Below the pieces are notes generated by a model. That model had not been told where the DNA came from. It worked only from the letters and a program-made list of their open reading frames with translations, and ran no database searches. Shown here piece by piece: positions 51,201-59,459 of a stretch of DNA of 64,000 bases. The first letter of the stretch is position 1; each line of letters begins with the position of its first letter. The stretch is taken from NCBI RefSeq assembly GCF_016765655.2, contig NZ_CP086106.1, forward strand, positions 3,282,501 to 3,346,500. The letters run 5' to 3'. The position numbers and the translations under genes were made by a program. The DNA is from Skermanella mucosa. Lineage in GTDB: Bacteria > Pseudomonadota > Alphaproteobacteria > Azospirillales > Azospirillaceae.

Positions 51201-53210
51201 ACAGGGCTGGGAGGGTCGGCGGTGTCCGAAGGGGAAAGACTCCGGTTCGAGAGCCATTTCGAGAACCAGAGCCGCAATCGGCGGGAAGCCGCCATTTCCC
51301 GCATACTCCGCCGCGGCTCGGTCGCCGCCGGGCTCATCGACGCGTTCAACCCCCGCTCGGGAGCGGAGCCGGCAAAAGAGGCCGTCGCCGTCGATGAACC
51401 CCAGCTGGAGTCCCGGTACGGGCTCAACGACGACCAAGTCGAGGCGTTCAGGCGCATCGTTGCGACGCGCCCGGTGGGCTTGGTCCAGGGGCCGCCCGGC
51501 ACCGGCAAGACGAAATTCATCGCCGCGCTGGCCCATTATGCGCTGACTTCCGGCATTGCCAAGAACGTCCTGCTCGCAAGCCAGTCGCACGAGGCCGTCA
51601 ACAACGCCGCCGAAGCGGTGATGAAGCTCATGGGCGAGGCCGACGAACCTCTCCGCATGATCCGCGTCAGCCAGGAGGGCGCGGTGTCGAAGATGCTGCT
51701 GCCCTACCATACGTCGCGGGTCGAAAGCGCCTACAAGGACCGTTTGAAAGCGCAGTTCAAGCGCCGGATGAAGATTGTTGGCCGATACTTGGGCGTTCCC
51801 GACGAGTTTACGGCGCAGCTGGTGTTCCTGGAGCGGGTTGTCGGACCGCTTGCTGAGCGGTTCTACCGGGAGCAGGCCAAGCCCAAGGCCGACGGCCGGA
51901 CGCCGGAAGAGGCGCTGACCCGGCTGCTCGACAAAATGGGCGCCCCGGCGGAGCCGTCCGCTTACGAAGACAGCGGCGCCTTGGTCCGGTCCGTCGTCGC
52001 CCGGTTGTCGGCGCGCCACCCCCAGGTCAGCGAGGCCGTCGTCCGCAAGATCCGGTCGGCGATCCGGCTCGGCAACGACTTCATCGGCGTCGTCTCGTCC
52101 GAGCGCCGCAGCTTCGAGACGTTCCTTGCCGGCACCCGGCAGATCGTGGCCGGAACCTGCGTCGGCCTGGGACGCGGGGCGCTGGGTCTGACGCAGATAC
52201 CGTTCGACCTCGTCATCGTGGACGAGGCTGCCCGGTGCACAGCGAGCGAACTGGCTGTCCCCATCCAGGCCGGGCGCTGGATCGTGCTGGTCGGCGACCA
52301 GTCTCAGTTGGAGCCCCACCACAAGCCGGAAATCGTCAGCCAAGTCAGCAGCGACCTCGGGATCGGCCCTGAGGAAATCATCATGAGCGACTTCGAGAGG
52401 CTGTTCGGCTCGAGGTACGGCGCGGCGGCATCCCACCAGCTCTCCCGGCAGTACCGCATGCTGCCGCCCATCGGCCGCATCGTCTCCCAGGCGTTCTATG
52501 GCGGCAGCCTGCGGCACGAGCGGACGACGCCCATCGTCCCGCCGGACGTCCTCCCGGAGGAGCTGGGGAGCGTTGTCAGTTGGCTGGAGACCGATTCCCT
52601 GGGCACGAGCGCCTTCCAGACCGAAGAAGGAACCAGCCTCGTCAACCGAAAAGAGGCGGAGCTGATCATCAGTCTCCTGCGCGCGTGGGACGATCATGAC
52701 CCCTTCCAGCAATGGCTGGCCAACCAGCCGGAAGACCGGCATGCCATCGGTCTCATCTGCACCTACGGCGCGCAACGCGATCTCCTGGACAAGCGGGTCC
52801 GCCAGGCCGGGCTGACCGAGGCCATGCGCCGCAACATAAAGGTCGGCACGGTCGACAGCTATCAGGGCAAGGAAAACCCTATCGTCGTGCTCTCGCTCAC
52901 GCGCAACAACGCGGACGGCGCGCCTGCGGACGGCCGCCGCGAAGTCAGGGAAGGCTTCATGGCCCGCGCCAACCGGATAAACGTGGCGGCCAGCCGCGCC
53001 ATGGACCGCCTCGTCCTGGTCGGCGCCCGCTCGCGCTGGCCGAAGCGGGGGCCGATGGGTCTGGTTGCCGCCGCGTTCGAGCGGGAGCTGGCCATCGGCG
53101 AGGCGTCGGTCATCGACGCTCAGGACTTCATGGAAAAGATCCGCAACGCATCGAAAGCATTGAGGCGGAAGGCGTCCGTCAAGGAGCCCGCCGCTGGAGG
53201 AGCGCCATGA
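48210..53210 (+). CDS. NERD-pseudokinase-kinase-SF1 helicase protein (1666 aa)
   Basis: Four parts can be read. A NERD nuclease-related domain at about 15-150 has GGAREIDVILIAADRILLID followed by LKDWHG, giving the D and K of a PD-(D/E)xK-like core. A first kinase-like region at about 225-480 has a weak loop (VDAVHLDIGTHSVWLE) that lacks the catalytic residues. A second kinase region at about 490-740 has HEAGHPHGDLKPENILAPQE near 636, with the HGDLKPEN loop intact, and ILIDFFDF in place of DFG. An Upf1-like SF1 helicase at about 1070-1630 has LVQGPPGTGKTKFIAALAHY near 1094, VIVDEAARCTASELAVPI near 1338, and GTVDSYQGKENPIVVLSLTR near 1547. Kinase plus COG1112-like helicase is the layout of MkoA of the Mokosh defence system; NERD plus kinase recalls PglW. 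I know no described system with exactly this order. Confidence 0.85.
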   Translation: MVNIVPMGRGPHSREVAGLELLKAKLPDDWTIFTNLDLARPRGGAREIDVILIAADRILLIDLKDWHGRIESMNGCWVQNGMDRGRSPVAKILENRRDLELLLKGYLERLARRQGGRSRDVIVPLVQGLVVLTQQPNIDGIAETEREAVHMIDPFLRMIASPKARIDRLGKPRHEVVLTSAEWRKKLGGFFRAGDGAFCHGERQYGPFQALSENSSFRHQTGMFAEYDAEDRVTANAAGLLRLWDFTKADSRFQTEEGRHDIAGREKIVIAALNNLHEEFRTSILQPRVDDHERSVRYWEVFDRSRRLKRLSEFMASEVTRLAREDRLALAQQLIAKVAALHEVDAVHLDIGTHSVWLETPTTVRLSHLFSASIPETKSLGDKRYQFLSSTALPEDIVGQATAKAADKKRRDVFLLGVAVHGLLFGRMPDAPSGLGVLEWDPAVDEEGKFGGLCSWFGRALNFVPEERFPDAQAMLEAFDDAMSDRLLQQAALEGLERFRTIPNQRVLYRDFPEEELLREDNRILMWRSVWNGNPVLVKMWRRTCWGDQSKELVRIHDFLESADGFRRSPPEGVAAIRHVAWVDDAIVLVQDWHGLPNLTDAVALVPERWNSEATVLEFILRLARRVTALHEAGHPHGDLKPENILAPQEGDPEPILIDFFDFTPVDDGEIRTSAYTPPGGGGRDERDIYAVTKIAEELTGAWTSDAGRAVARAVADCRRVGSENLTLLPLIETIDALLHPPKAVARRRLVLGLVEATPGALLPDEGEFCFRFAKDRPTFYIRGAFEEIQIELDWKMKPLRAKRVPLEQGRIAGFSRFEFMKVVMDVEVRGTPAYDWGDLADILNEPDVLEHWGLVAKAAVGTTPRRPSKETDFLDEAAVDGEAAEDELCEEIAGRSAAGAPGTGIDSIDIPTLWRRLMDAEEALTTDGVALGNSIEVRGTQRHAVPFELENGAFDYKKDDRVTVEKYKKGRWVRFGKLDHTVSDAERLMIIPFNQPTGLGGSAVSEGERLRFESHFENQSRNRREAAISRILRRGSVAAGLIDAFNPRSGAEPAKEAVAVDEPQLESRYGLNDDQVEAFRRIVATRPVGLVQGPPGTGKTKFIAALAHYALTSGIAKNVLLASQSHEAVNNAAEAVMKLMGEADEPLRMIRVSQEGAVSKMLLPYHTSRVESAYKDRLKAQFKRRMKIVGRYLGVPDEFTAQLVFLERVVGPLAERFYREQAKPKADGRTPEEALTRLLDKMGAPAEPSAYEDSGALVRSVVARLSARHPQVSEAVVRKIRSAIRLGNDFIGVVSSERRSFETFLAGTRQIVAGTCVGLGRGALGLTQIPFDLVIVDEAARCTASELAVPIQAGRWIVLVGDQSQLEPHHKPEIVSQVSSDLGIGPEEIIMSDFERLFGSRYGAAASHQLSRQYRMLPPIGRIVSQAFYGGSLRHERTTPIVPPDVLPEELGSVVSWLETDSLGTSAFQTEEGTSLVNRKEAELIISLLRAWDDHDPFQQWLANQPEDRHAIGLICTYGAQRDLLDKRVRQAGLTEAMRRNIKVGTVDSYQGKENPIVVLSLTRNNADGAPADGRREVREGFMARANRINVAASRAMDRLVLVGARSRWPKRGPMGLVAAAFERELAIGEASVIDAQDFMEKIRNASKALRRKASVKEPAAGGAP

Positions 53211-54754
53211 GCCAGAGTCCGCTGAAACGCACGACCCTATCGCTCGGCAAGCCGAAGCCGCCTCCGGAGCCCGAAGAGGACAAGGCCATCGACATCGGCG
53301 TCTTCGACGTCCGGCTGCCCTGCCGGAAGTTCAGCGTGACTCACAAGGTCACCAAAGAGGCGGACCTGTCCCTGACGCTGGAGTTCCTGTTGCGCCTGGT
53401 TCACGCGGCGGACGGCATCCCAGAAGAGGACGTGGCCGCCTTCTTCGGGTTTGACCATCGCGAGTTCAGCTTCGTCGTTGGCGAAGCGGAAAGCAAAGGC
53501 TATGTGTCGAGACGGGACGGCCGTCTCTGGATTATGGATGCCGGTCGGAATCTGTTCAGGGCTGATGAGGAAGTCCCCCAGATATACAAGGTCGAACAGG
53601 AGATCGAACGGGTGGGGTTCGACCTTCTGGCTTTCGCGCCTACGGATCCAGACAGCATGAACGACTTCGACCGGGCGCTGCCGGAACTGGAGCCGTACGA
53701 CCCACGGGCTTTTGCCGAACCCAGCATCCGTGTACGGGAAAGATTCCGTCACTTCTTCCGGCAGTTTAAGACATCCACCGACGGCAACGGCAGATTCCGC
53801 GAACTCTACTCGATTGATTCGGTCAAGGCGGAAGACAGGTATTCCTGCGTGGTCACAATCGTCGCAAGATCGTCGTCGCTCAATCCCGGGGCGCCGATAG
53901 CCAACCTGGAGCGGTGGATGTCGGGTCTGGACCTCGCCGAGCGGTCGGCGGTCGAAGATGCCGCGGCGCGCCACCTGGCGAAGCTCCGGATCAGTCGGCA
54001 GCCCACCGACGCGGACGCCTACGGCTGCCTGCTGGATCTGGCGCCGGAGTACCTTCGGGAGTACGCGCGGCGGGACGGCTTCGCTGTCGAGCGCTTCTTC
54101 AAGGAGACGGTGAAGCGCGCCGGCGAGTTCCGGCAGGACCGGATGACGGTGGGAATCGTTGGGTCGCTTCTCACCGAGGGTAACCTTCCCCGGCTCGTCA
54201 AGGCGGCCGAACTGACGGCTCAGGCGTTCAAGTCCAGGGCGAGCGCCGATGCGGATGCGGGGGGCGGATCGCCGCAGCCCAGTGTCGGCGGCCTGGTCTG
54301 GGTCGTACCCGGCACGCCGGGCTGGGGCGAGACGCGTGTGCTGCCGAACGTCCTGGAGGAACTGGCCAAGAACCATCCGGAGTCGGCGGGGCCGGATGCC
54401 AGCGAGGCCGATTTCATCACGCTCGCCGTGACCGCCGGCCGGCCGCGGCGTCATATCGAGCAGGCGTTCAGCCACCTGCTGGAGGGGCCCGAGGCCCCCA
54501 TGTTCCCGGGCCGCCTTGAGATCCTGCTGCTGCCGGGACGGGTCGCAGCCGTCCTCGTCCATGCTCCGGTCGGCGCGGCCGAGGCCGTGGCGGTGCCGCT
54601 CGGAGTCCTGAGCTTTGACCCCGACGTGGTCGAGCGCGTCACGGCCTTCGTCGGGAACCGGATTTTCTCCATCAGCAATCCCCATTGGCAGCGGATCCCG
54701 ATGGAGGTCTGGCAGGCGGCGAAGGCCATGTTCGGCATCGCGGAGACCGGATAG
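53207..54754 (+). CDS. Operon partner of the helicase, winged-helix-like N-terminus (515 aa)
   Basis: The start overlaps the helicase stop (ATGA). After a disordered start (LSLGKPKPPPEPEEDKAID), residues about 50-110 (LEFLLRLVHAADGIPEEDVA, AFFGFDHREFSFVVGEAESK, GYVSRRDGRLWIMDAGRNLF) look like a winged helix. The middle (residues 120-330) is mostly helical (LDLAPEYLREYARRDGFAVE). The C-terminus contains RLEILLLPGRVAAVLVHAPV and LGVLSFDPDVVERVTAFVGN, strand-rich and unrecognised. I looked for the HxK...D signature of PLD nucleases and did not find it here. The tight coupling means stoichiometric production with the helicase. Its role may be nucleic-acid recognition. Confidence 0.75.
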   Translation: MSQSPLKRTTLSLGKPKPPPEPEEDKAIDIGVFDVRLPCRKFSVTHKVTKEADLSLTLEFLLRLVHAADGIPEEDVAAFFGFDHREFSFVVGEAESKGYVSRRDGRLWIMDAGRNLFRADEEVPQIYKVEQEIERVGFDLLAFAPTDPDSMNDFDRALPELEPYDPRAFAEPSIRVRERFRHFFRQFKTSTDGNGRFRELYSIDSVKAEDRYSCVVTIVARSSSLNPGAPIANLERWMSGLDLAERSAVEDAAARHLAKLRISRQPTDADAYGCLLDLAPEYLREYARRDGFAVERFFKETVKRAGEFRQDRMTVGIVGSLLTEGNLPRLVKAAELTAQAFKSRASADADAGGGSPQPSVGGLVWVVPGTPGWGETRVLPNVLEELAKNHPESAGPDASEADFITLAVTAGRPRRHIEQAFSHLLEGPEAPMFPGRLEILLLPGRVAAVLVHAPVGAAEAVAVPLGVLSFDPDVVERVTAFVGNRIFSISNPHWQRIPMEVWQAAKAMFGIAETG

Positions 54755-54810
54755 CGCCGTGTCCTGGGCCATGTTCGGCATCGCGGAGTCCGGATAGCGC
54801 CGTGTCCTGG
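54725..54810. repeat. 43-bp tandem duplication across the stop of the 515-aa gene
   Basis: Units at 54725-54767 and 54768-54810 are identical except for one base (GAGACC versus GAGTCC). Each contains the last codons (AMFGIAE), a stop and the first 13 bases of the intergenic sequence. The duplication leaves the protein unchanged and lengthens the spacer before the DUF262 gene to 116 bp. Confidence 0.95.
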
Positions 54811-54870
54811 ATGACCCTAAAATTGCGGATCTCAACAAGTACTGACGGCGCTTGACGCGATGGAGGCCGA

Positions 54871-56772
54871 ATGCCCGGCATATTCACGACCCACCCGATC
54901 TTCCTCTCCCAACTGCTCGACGGGCTGAGGTCGGGGAGAATCCAGCTGCCCGACTTCCAGAGGGGGTGGGTCTGGGACGACGACCGCATCAAGGGCGTTC
55001 TCGCCAGCGTCTCCCGAGACTTTCCGGTCGGCGCGGTGATGATGCTTCAGACCGGCGGCAAGCTGCGGTTCGAGCCGCGTCCCGTCGAAGGCGTGAAGGA
55101 GCCCGCCTGCAAAGACCCCGAGCAACTCATCCTCGATGGCCAGCAGCGTCTGACATCGCTGTTCCAGGCGACGATCTTCGGCGCCCCGGCCGCCACCGTG
55201 AACGCCAAGAAGCAGAGGATCGAGCGCTGGTACTACTTCGATATCGAGAAAAGCGTCGCCTCGCCCGAACTCCGTGAGGAAGCGGTCGAAAGCCTGCCGC
55301 CCAGCCGGAAGCGGGAGCTCATCACCGGCAAGGTGGAGCTCGACCTCTCCACGCGCGAATTGGAGTACGAGAACCTGATGTTCCCGTGCTCCTCGCTGTT
55401 CAACGCGTTCGAGTGGCAAAACGGATTCCTGGCCTACTGGAAGTACGACCCGCAGAAGACGGAATTGTTCGCGAAGTTCCAGGCGGAAGTCATTCAACGG
55501 TTCATGCAGTACCAGATCCCCGTGATCACGCTCACGGACCAGGTCAGCAAGGAGGCCGTCTGCCACGTCTTCGAGAAGGTGAACACCGGCGGCGTCACCC
55601 TGACGGCGTTCGAGTTGCTGACGGCCAGCTTCGCCGCCGACGCGCAGGGATTCCGGCTCCGCGACGACTGGCTGGGGCCGGCCGGCAAGGGCGACGGCAT
55701 ACGCAAGACCCTCGGGGTGCACCCGGCCCTGAAGAAGCATCGGGTGCTGGAAAAGACGGCCTCCACCGACTTCCTCCAGGCGGTGGCGCTCTACCACACC
55801 TACCGCAAGCGCCTCGATGCGGCGGCCAACGGCGTCAAGGACGAGCACCTGCCCTCGGTCAGCTGCACCCGGGCCACCATCCTGAACCTGACGTTGGACA
55901 ATTACCTGAGCGCCCGCAAGCCGGCTCTGGACGGCTTGCTGGCGGCCGGGAAGTTCATCCGCGAACTCCGCATCTTCCGCTCGGAAGACCTTCCCTACCA
56001 GTCGCAGCTGGTGCCGCTTTCCATCATCCTGGCCTGCCTGGGGCCGGACTGGGAGGGGCACGGCATCAAGCAGAAGCTCCGACGCTGGTACTGGTGCGGC
56101 GTCCTCGGTGAACTCTATGGCGGCGCCATCGAAACCAGGTTCGCCCGCGACGTTCCGGAGGTGCTCGCCTGGATCAAGGGCGGCCCGGAACCTCGGACCG
56201 TGACCGATGCGGCCTTCAACCCGACACGGCTGCTGACCCTGCGGACCCGCGGCAGCGCCGCCTACAAGGGCGTCTACGCGCTCCTGATGGAGAAAGGCGG
56301 GCTCGACTTCCGGACCGGCAACCCCATCAACATCCAGGTGTTCGAGGAGGAGGCCATCGATATCCACCACATCTTTCCGAAGAAGTGGTGTGCCGGGAAC
56401 GCCGTCGATGCCCGTGAGATGGACTGCATCGTTAACAAGACCGCCATCTCCGCCCGCACGAACCGCATGATCGGCGGCAAGGCTCCTTCCGCTTACCTGC
56501 CGGGTCTGGAGAAGAAGTTCCAGATCGGCCCGGAAAAGCTGAAAAGCTTCCTTGAAACCCACGTCATCGCGCCCGAGTTGCTGCGCCAGGACGACTTCCA
56601 GGGCTTCTTCGCCGCCCGCAGCAAGGCGCTCCTGGACATCATCGCCGAGGCCATGGGCAAGGAGGTACAGGTCACAGCCGAACTACCGAGCGGCCAGGAG
56701 GCCATGATCGAGGATGACGAATCCAACGCCGCCGACCTTGATGACGAACTAGAAGAGCAGGCGGCCGCGTAG
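54871..56772 (+). CDS. DUF262 and HNH (GmrSD-like) nuclease (633 aa)
   Basis: The N-terminal DUF262 domain has RIQLPDFQRGWVWDDDRIKG at about 24-43 and LILDGQQRLTSLFQATIF at about 88, the ParB/GmrS-type NTPase signature QxPxFQRxxxW...DGQQRLT. The C-terminal part has AIDIHHIFPKKWC at about 497-509 and NKTAISARTNRMIGGKAPSA, the DUF1524-type HNH/His-Me nuclease. The middle has YYFDIEKSV and KVNTGGVTLTAFELLTASF (the VNTGG segment usual in DUF262). In GmrSD such proteins bind nucleotides and cut DNA with modified bases. In this operon the partner genes differ from GmrSD, so it may be the effector of a kinase/helicase sensor. ATG 54871 begins 116 bp after the previous stop. Confidence 0.88.
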   Translation: MPGIFTTHPIFLSQLLDGLRSGRIQLPDFQRGWVWDDDRIKGVLASVSRDFPVGAVMMLQTGGKLRFEPRPVEGVKEPACKDPEQLILDGQQRLTSLFQATIFGAPAATVNAKKQRIERWYYFDIEKSVASPELREEAVESLPPSRKRELITGKVELDLSTRELEYENLMFPCSSLFNAFEWQNGFLAYWKYDPQKTELFAKFQAEVIQRFMQYQIPVITLTDQVSKEAVCHVFEKVNTGGVTLTAFELLTASFAADAQGFRLRDDWLGPAGKGDGIRKTLGVHPALKKHRVLEKTASTDFLQAVALYHTYRKRLDAAANGVKDEHLPSVSCTRATILNLTLDNYLSARKPALDGLLAAGKFIRELRIFRSEDLPYQSQLVPLSIILACLGPDWEGHGIKQKLRRWYWCGVLGELYGGAIETRFARDVPEVLAWIKGGPEPRTVTDAAFNPTRLLTLRTRGSAAYKGVYALLMEKGGLDFRTGNPINIQVFEEEAIDIHHIFPKKWCAGNAVDAREMDCIVNKTAISARTNRMIGGKAPSAYLPGLEKKFQIGPEKLKSFLETHVIAPELLRQDDFQGFFAARSKALLDIIAEAMGKEVQVTAELPSGQEAMIEDDESNAADLDDELEEQAAA

Positions 56773-56913
56773 CCCGCCTCTTCTGCTTGTGCAACGATGG
56801 CGATACGGGAGGCCTCAGTGCTAAACGAAAGCAAATTTGCCGGAATGCGCGTGCGTACTGAAGTTCACCGCGAACGAATTCAATAACAATAGTGCAGAGC
56901 ACCGGGGCACGAC

Positions 56914-58161
56914 ATGTCTAATCAAGTCTTCGAGTGGCTTTCAATGGATGCAATCGGAAATCTCATCGCACGCGCGCGCGATCGCGTCGTGCTCGCGGCG
57001 CCGGGTATCGATGAGGGGGTCGCCGCCGCGCTGCGGTTGGCCGGGGAGAACCTGCCTCCGGCCAAGGTCCAGGTCATTCTCGACATCGACGAGGACAATT
57101 GCCGCGTGGGCTACGGGAACATCGACGGCTACTCCGGCCTGCTCGAAACCACCATCAGCATCCGGCGGTGCCGGGGGCTGAGGATCGGCTTCCTGTTGGC
57201 TGACAACACGGGCTACATCTTCGGGATGCCGCCCCTCATGATCGAGGCGCCGTCGCGTCTGGCGGGATGCCCGAACGCGATCCGGGCGACCCCGGACCAG
57301 ATCGAGGCCCTCGTCGCGGCGACGGCGCCCTCGGCCGGGTCGAGCCCGTCGCCGGCCGCCAAGCCGGAGATCGGCGTCGAGGCAGTTCCGGACGAGGAAA
57401 TCAAGCGCATCGAGAAGAGCATTCAGGACAATCCGGTCCAGGATTTCGACCTCGGCCGGGTTGTGCGGGTGTTCTCCGCCCACGTCCAGTTCGTCGACCT
57501 GAGCGTCGAGGGGGCGCAGCTTCAAAACCATACGGTAAAGATCCCAGCGGAGCTCCTCACCGTCGTCAAGGACAAGGACACGCGGGACCGTCTGACCGCG
57601 GCGTTCCGCATGATCTCCGACGGAAGCCGGATCGGCGGCGACAAGGTGCGCGCGGCCGCCAACGAGGTCAGGAAGGGATTCATCCGGGTCCACCCGACTT
57701 ACGGGGGTGTCATTCTCAAATCCAAGAGGGCAAAGTTCGATGAGCGGGTGAAGGAGCTCCAGACGGAGTTGGAAAAGCACAAGCAAGCGGTTCGGAGGCA
57801 GTTCTCCAGAGAGTCCGAGAACTCGAAGAAGGATCTGGTTCACGCGTTCTGGAGGGCGGTGCGCGCCAATCCTCCAAGCGACCTTCAGGCACAAATGGCC
57901 GGTGATAAGCCAACGGCCGAAGAGGCCAAGGAGTACCTGAAGTACCTGCTCGACAGGGCTTTCCCGGACGTGGATGAAGTGTGCGATGCGATGAAGGTCT
58001 CCGTAGTGATGAAGGACGTGACCTGGGACACCCTGAACGATCGGACGTTTGTTGATTGGCTGCAGAGTCAGTTTCCGGTGAACAAGGAGCTCAGGAAGCC
58101 CTTCGAGGAATATCGGGCGGCAAAGCAGAGGACGGACACGGCATTGAGGGTGCCCGCGTAA
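56914..58161 (+). CDS. Fourth large gene of the operon, possible degenerate PLD-like fold (415 aa)
   Basis: The N-terminal 120 residues read LIARARDRVVLAAPGIDEGV, AAALRLAGENLPPAKVQVIL, DIDEDNCRVGYGNIDGYSGL and GLRIGFLLADNTGYIFGMPP followed by LMIEA. This resembles the strand order of a PLD-type half-domain (A..VVLxxPgx...AL...VxVxLD...GLRIGxxxADdxGxIFxxxPL). The HKD residues are replaced (RIGF for HxK). The C-terminal two thirds (residues 130-415) form a helical region with KELQTELEKHKQAVRRQFSR and GGVILKSKRAKFDERVKE, possibly coiled coil, and an end rich in K, D and R. Mokosh type I pairs an MkoA-like helicase with a PLD protein, so the parallel is noteworthy. Function and family are unproven. 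Confidence 0.7.
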   Translation: MSNQVFEWLSMDAIGNLIARARDRVVLAAPGIDEGVAAALRLAGENLPPAKVQVILDIDEDNCRVGYGNIDGYSGLLETTISIRRCRGLRIGFLLADNTGYIFGMPPLMIEAPSRLAGCPNAIRATPDQIEALVAATAPSAGSSPSPAAKPEIGVEAVPDEEIKRIEKSIQDNPVQDFDLGRVVRVFSAHVQFVDLSVEGAQLQNHTVKIPAELLTVVKDKDTRDRLTAAFRMISDGSRIGGDKVRAAANEVRKGFIRVHPTYGGVILKSKRAKFDERVKELQTELEKHKQAVRRQFSRESENSKKDLVHAFWRAVRANPPSDLQAQMAGDKPTAEEAKEYLKYLLDRAFPDVDEVCDAMKVSVVMKDVTWDTLNDRTFVDWLQSQFPVNKELRKPFEEYRAAKQRTDTALRVPA

Positions 58162-58196
58162 AGGGGAAGCTCACAGAAGGGCAAGGAGAACGGCAG

Positions 58197-58409
58197 ATGT
58201 GGTTTAGTGCACGGACGCCGCGGTTCAGTGTACAGCCCCTTGTAGCCTTCCCTCCAGGTCTGGTCCCTGACAACAAAACGCGCTATGAAGGTCTTCGACC
58301 CAAGCTAATCGCACAGACGGCTCGGCACGTCCTATATGATCTCTTTAAGAGCCAGGCCGCCTTCGGAAGATGTTTCGATCGCCTAGAAGAGGGACTTCCG
58401 GTTGACTGA
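58197..58409 (+). CDS. Small ORF at the end of the operon (70 aa)
   Basis: ATG 58197 with AAGGAGAACGGCAG before it reads MWFSARTPRFSVQPLVAFPP, then GLVPDNKTRYEGLRPKLIAQ and TARHVLYDLFKSQAAFGRCF. It starts 35 bp after the PLD-like gene on the same strand, so it is probably co-transcribed. There is no family recognition. It may be a truncated gene, because the serine-recombinase remnant begins less than 100 bp downstream. Confidence 0.45.
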   Translation: MWFSARTPRFSVQPLVAFPPGLVPDNKTRYEGLRPKLIAQTARHVLYDLFKSQAAFGRCFDRLEEGLPVD

Positions 58410-58494
58410 GGCGTTGTTCCTGATCTCGGTGACCGCAGTGCGTTGAGTCGAGTTTTGCGCCGAGCCCGACAATCTTAGGTTACACAATCGTCTA

Positions 58495-58638
58495 TTCCTA
58501 CACTTTATGGCGCCCGCACTCTACTCCCGAAAGGTTGAGGAACTGGGAACGTTGCTGGCCGACGCCAAGTTGGAAGCTGAGGCAATGGATGGGATCGCTG
58601 CACTTATCGAGTGGGGGGTGATGGCGCCGCGTTCCTGA
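58495..58638 (+). pseudogene. Serine recombinase, C-terminal remnant
   Basis: The frame reads LHFMAPALYSRKVEELGTLL, then ADAKLEAEAMDGIAALIEWG and a stop at 58636-58638. This resembles the coiled end of large serine recombinases (LHPxMAxxYRRKVEEL...LRxLIExVxLxP). It has neither catalytic nor zinc-ribbon parts. A remnant of the N-terminal half of another serine recombinase sits at 2443. It marks the right edge of the defence-like island and suggests the island arrived by recombinase-mediated integration. Confidence 0.45.
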
Positions 58639-59459
58639 GAATCCGTGCTCTCCGGCAAACTGGCACATATTGTGTCGCCGTGTGACGGAGGCCGACCAAA
58701 CCACAGTTGTCCGACCATGGGAGTTGGCCGGGCGTCAGCTGTCAGTGGTTACGGGGGCAAAATCTGACATGCAAATTACAGGTTGCAAGCCCGATAGATT
58801 TTATTCCGTTGGTGTCCACACACTCAAGCATATATCCACTGATACTCATCAAGCCAAGGGCAGCGGAAGTAGGCTGTCAGCAGTTTTCCCTTCCGCCAGC
58901 CAATGGAATGTGCCACATTGCTGCTCCAATCAAGGCGTGCTAGTACGGATCCCGCCTATATGGAATAGAGATTCTCAGCAATTTAGAGTTAGGTTGGACG
59001 TCCTAGTCCCCCAACCAACTTCCCTCCCAAAGCCTTGTTTTCCCAGCGCTTCCGGCCGGCACCTTTTAGCAAGTCGGCGGTGTGGTTCAGTCACGGAAAC
59101 CGTATCGCTCTGTCAGCGGTGACAATGATCTGCCTGCAAGCCGATCGTGAACAAGGAAGTCGCCAGAACAACCGGCACGAAATCTCCCGCCCCCCCACTC
59201 CGCCGGCAAGGGCGCGGAACGCGGTGGTTCCTATGCCGGGGTGCTGCCCGACGCTTCGTTCTGATGCATGCCGCTAGCGCTGCTGCGTGAGGGTTACCAA
59301 AAGCTCAGAGCCTCTATCAGCCGGCAAAGTCCCCATGAAAGTGCCCTTGCGAACTGCTGTCAGATCGGGCTTCGGCCAGCGGTCCTCTTGACCGTGATCA
59401 AGCCGGGGAATGGAAGCGGCGGCGATGATGATCCATGCACCAAATTCAGGAATCTTGGC
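58639..59459. other. Intergenic, no gene seen; lower GC in the centre
   Basis: Between the recombinase remnant and nnrS, I see no supported gene. The stretch 58780-59010 is noticeably less GC-rich than the rest, consistent with foreign origin. The junction to chromosomal sequence probably lies between 59000 and 59400. No attachment-site-like repeat was identified. Confidence 0.4.

Noticed and set aside
53207-54754. PLD nuclease (MkoB) identity for the 515-aa protein
   Set aside because: No HxK-x4-D motif pair was found; the name Mokosh is therefore not applied to the operon.
53237-54838. 533-codon open frame on the minus strand
   Set aside because: Antisense to the 515-aa gene, which is translationally coupled to the helicase gene and therefore the real one.
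58670-59122. 150-codon plus-strand frame between the island and nnrS
   Set aside because: Low-GC stretch with random-looking composition, no ribosome-binding site and no family resemblance.
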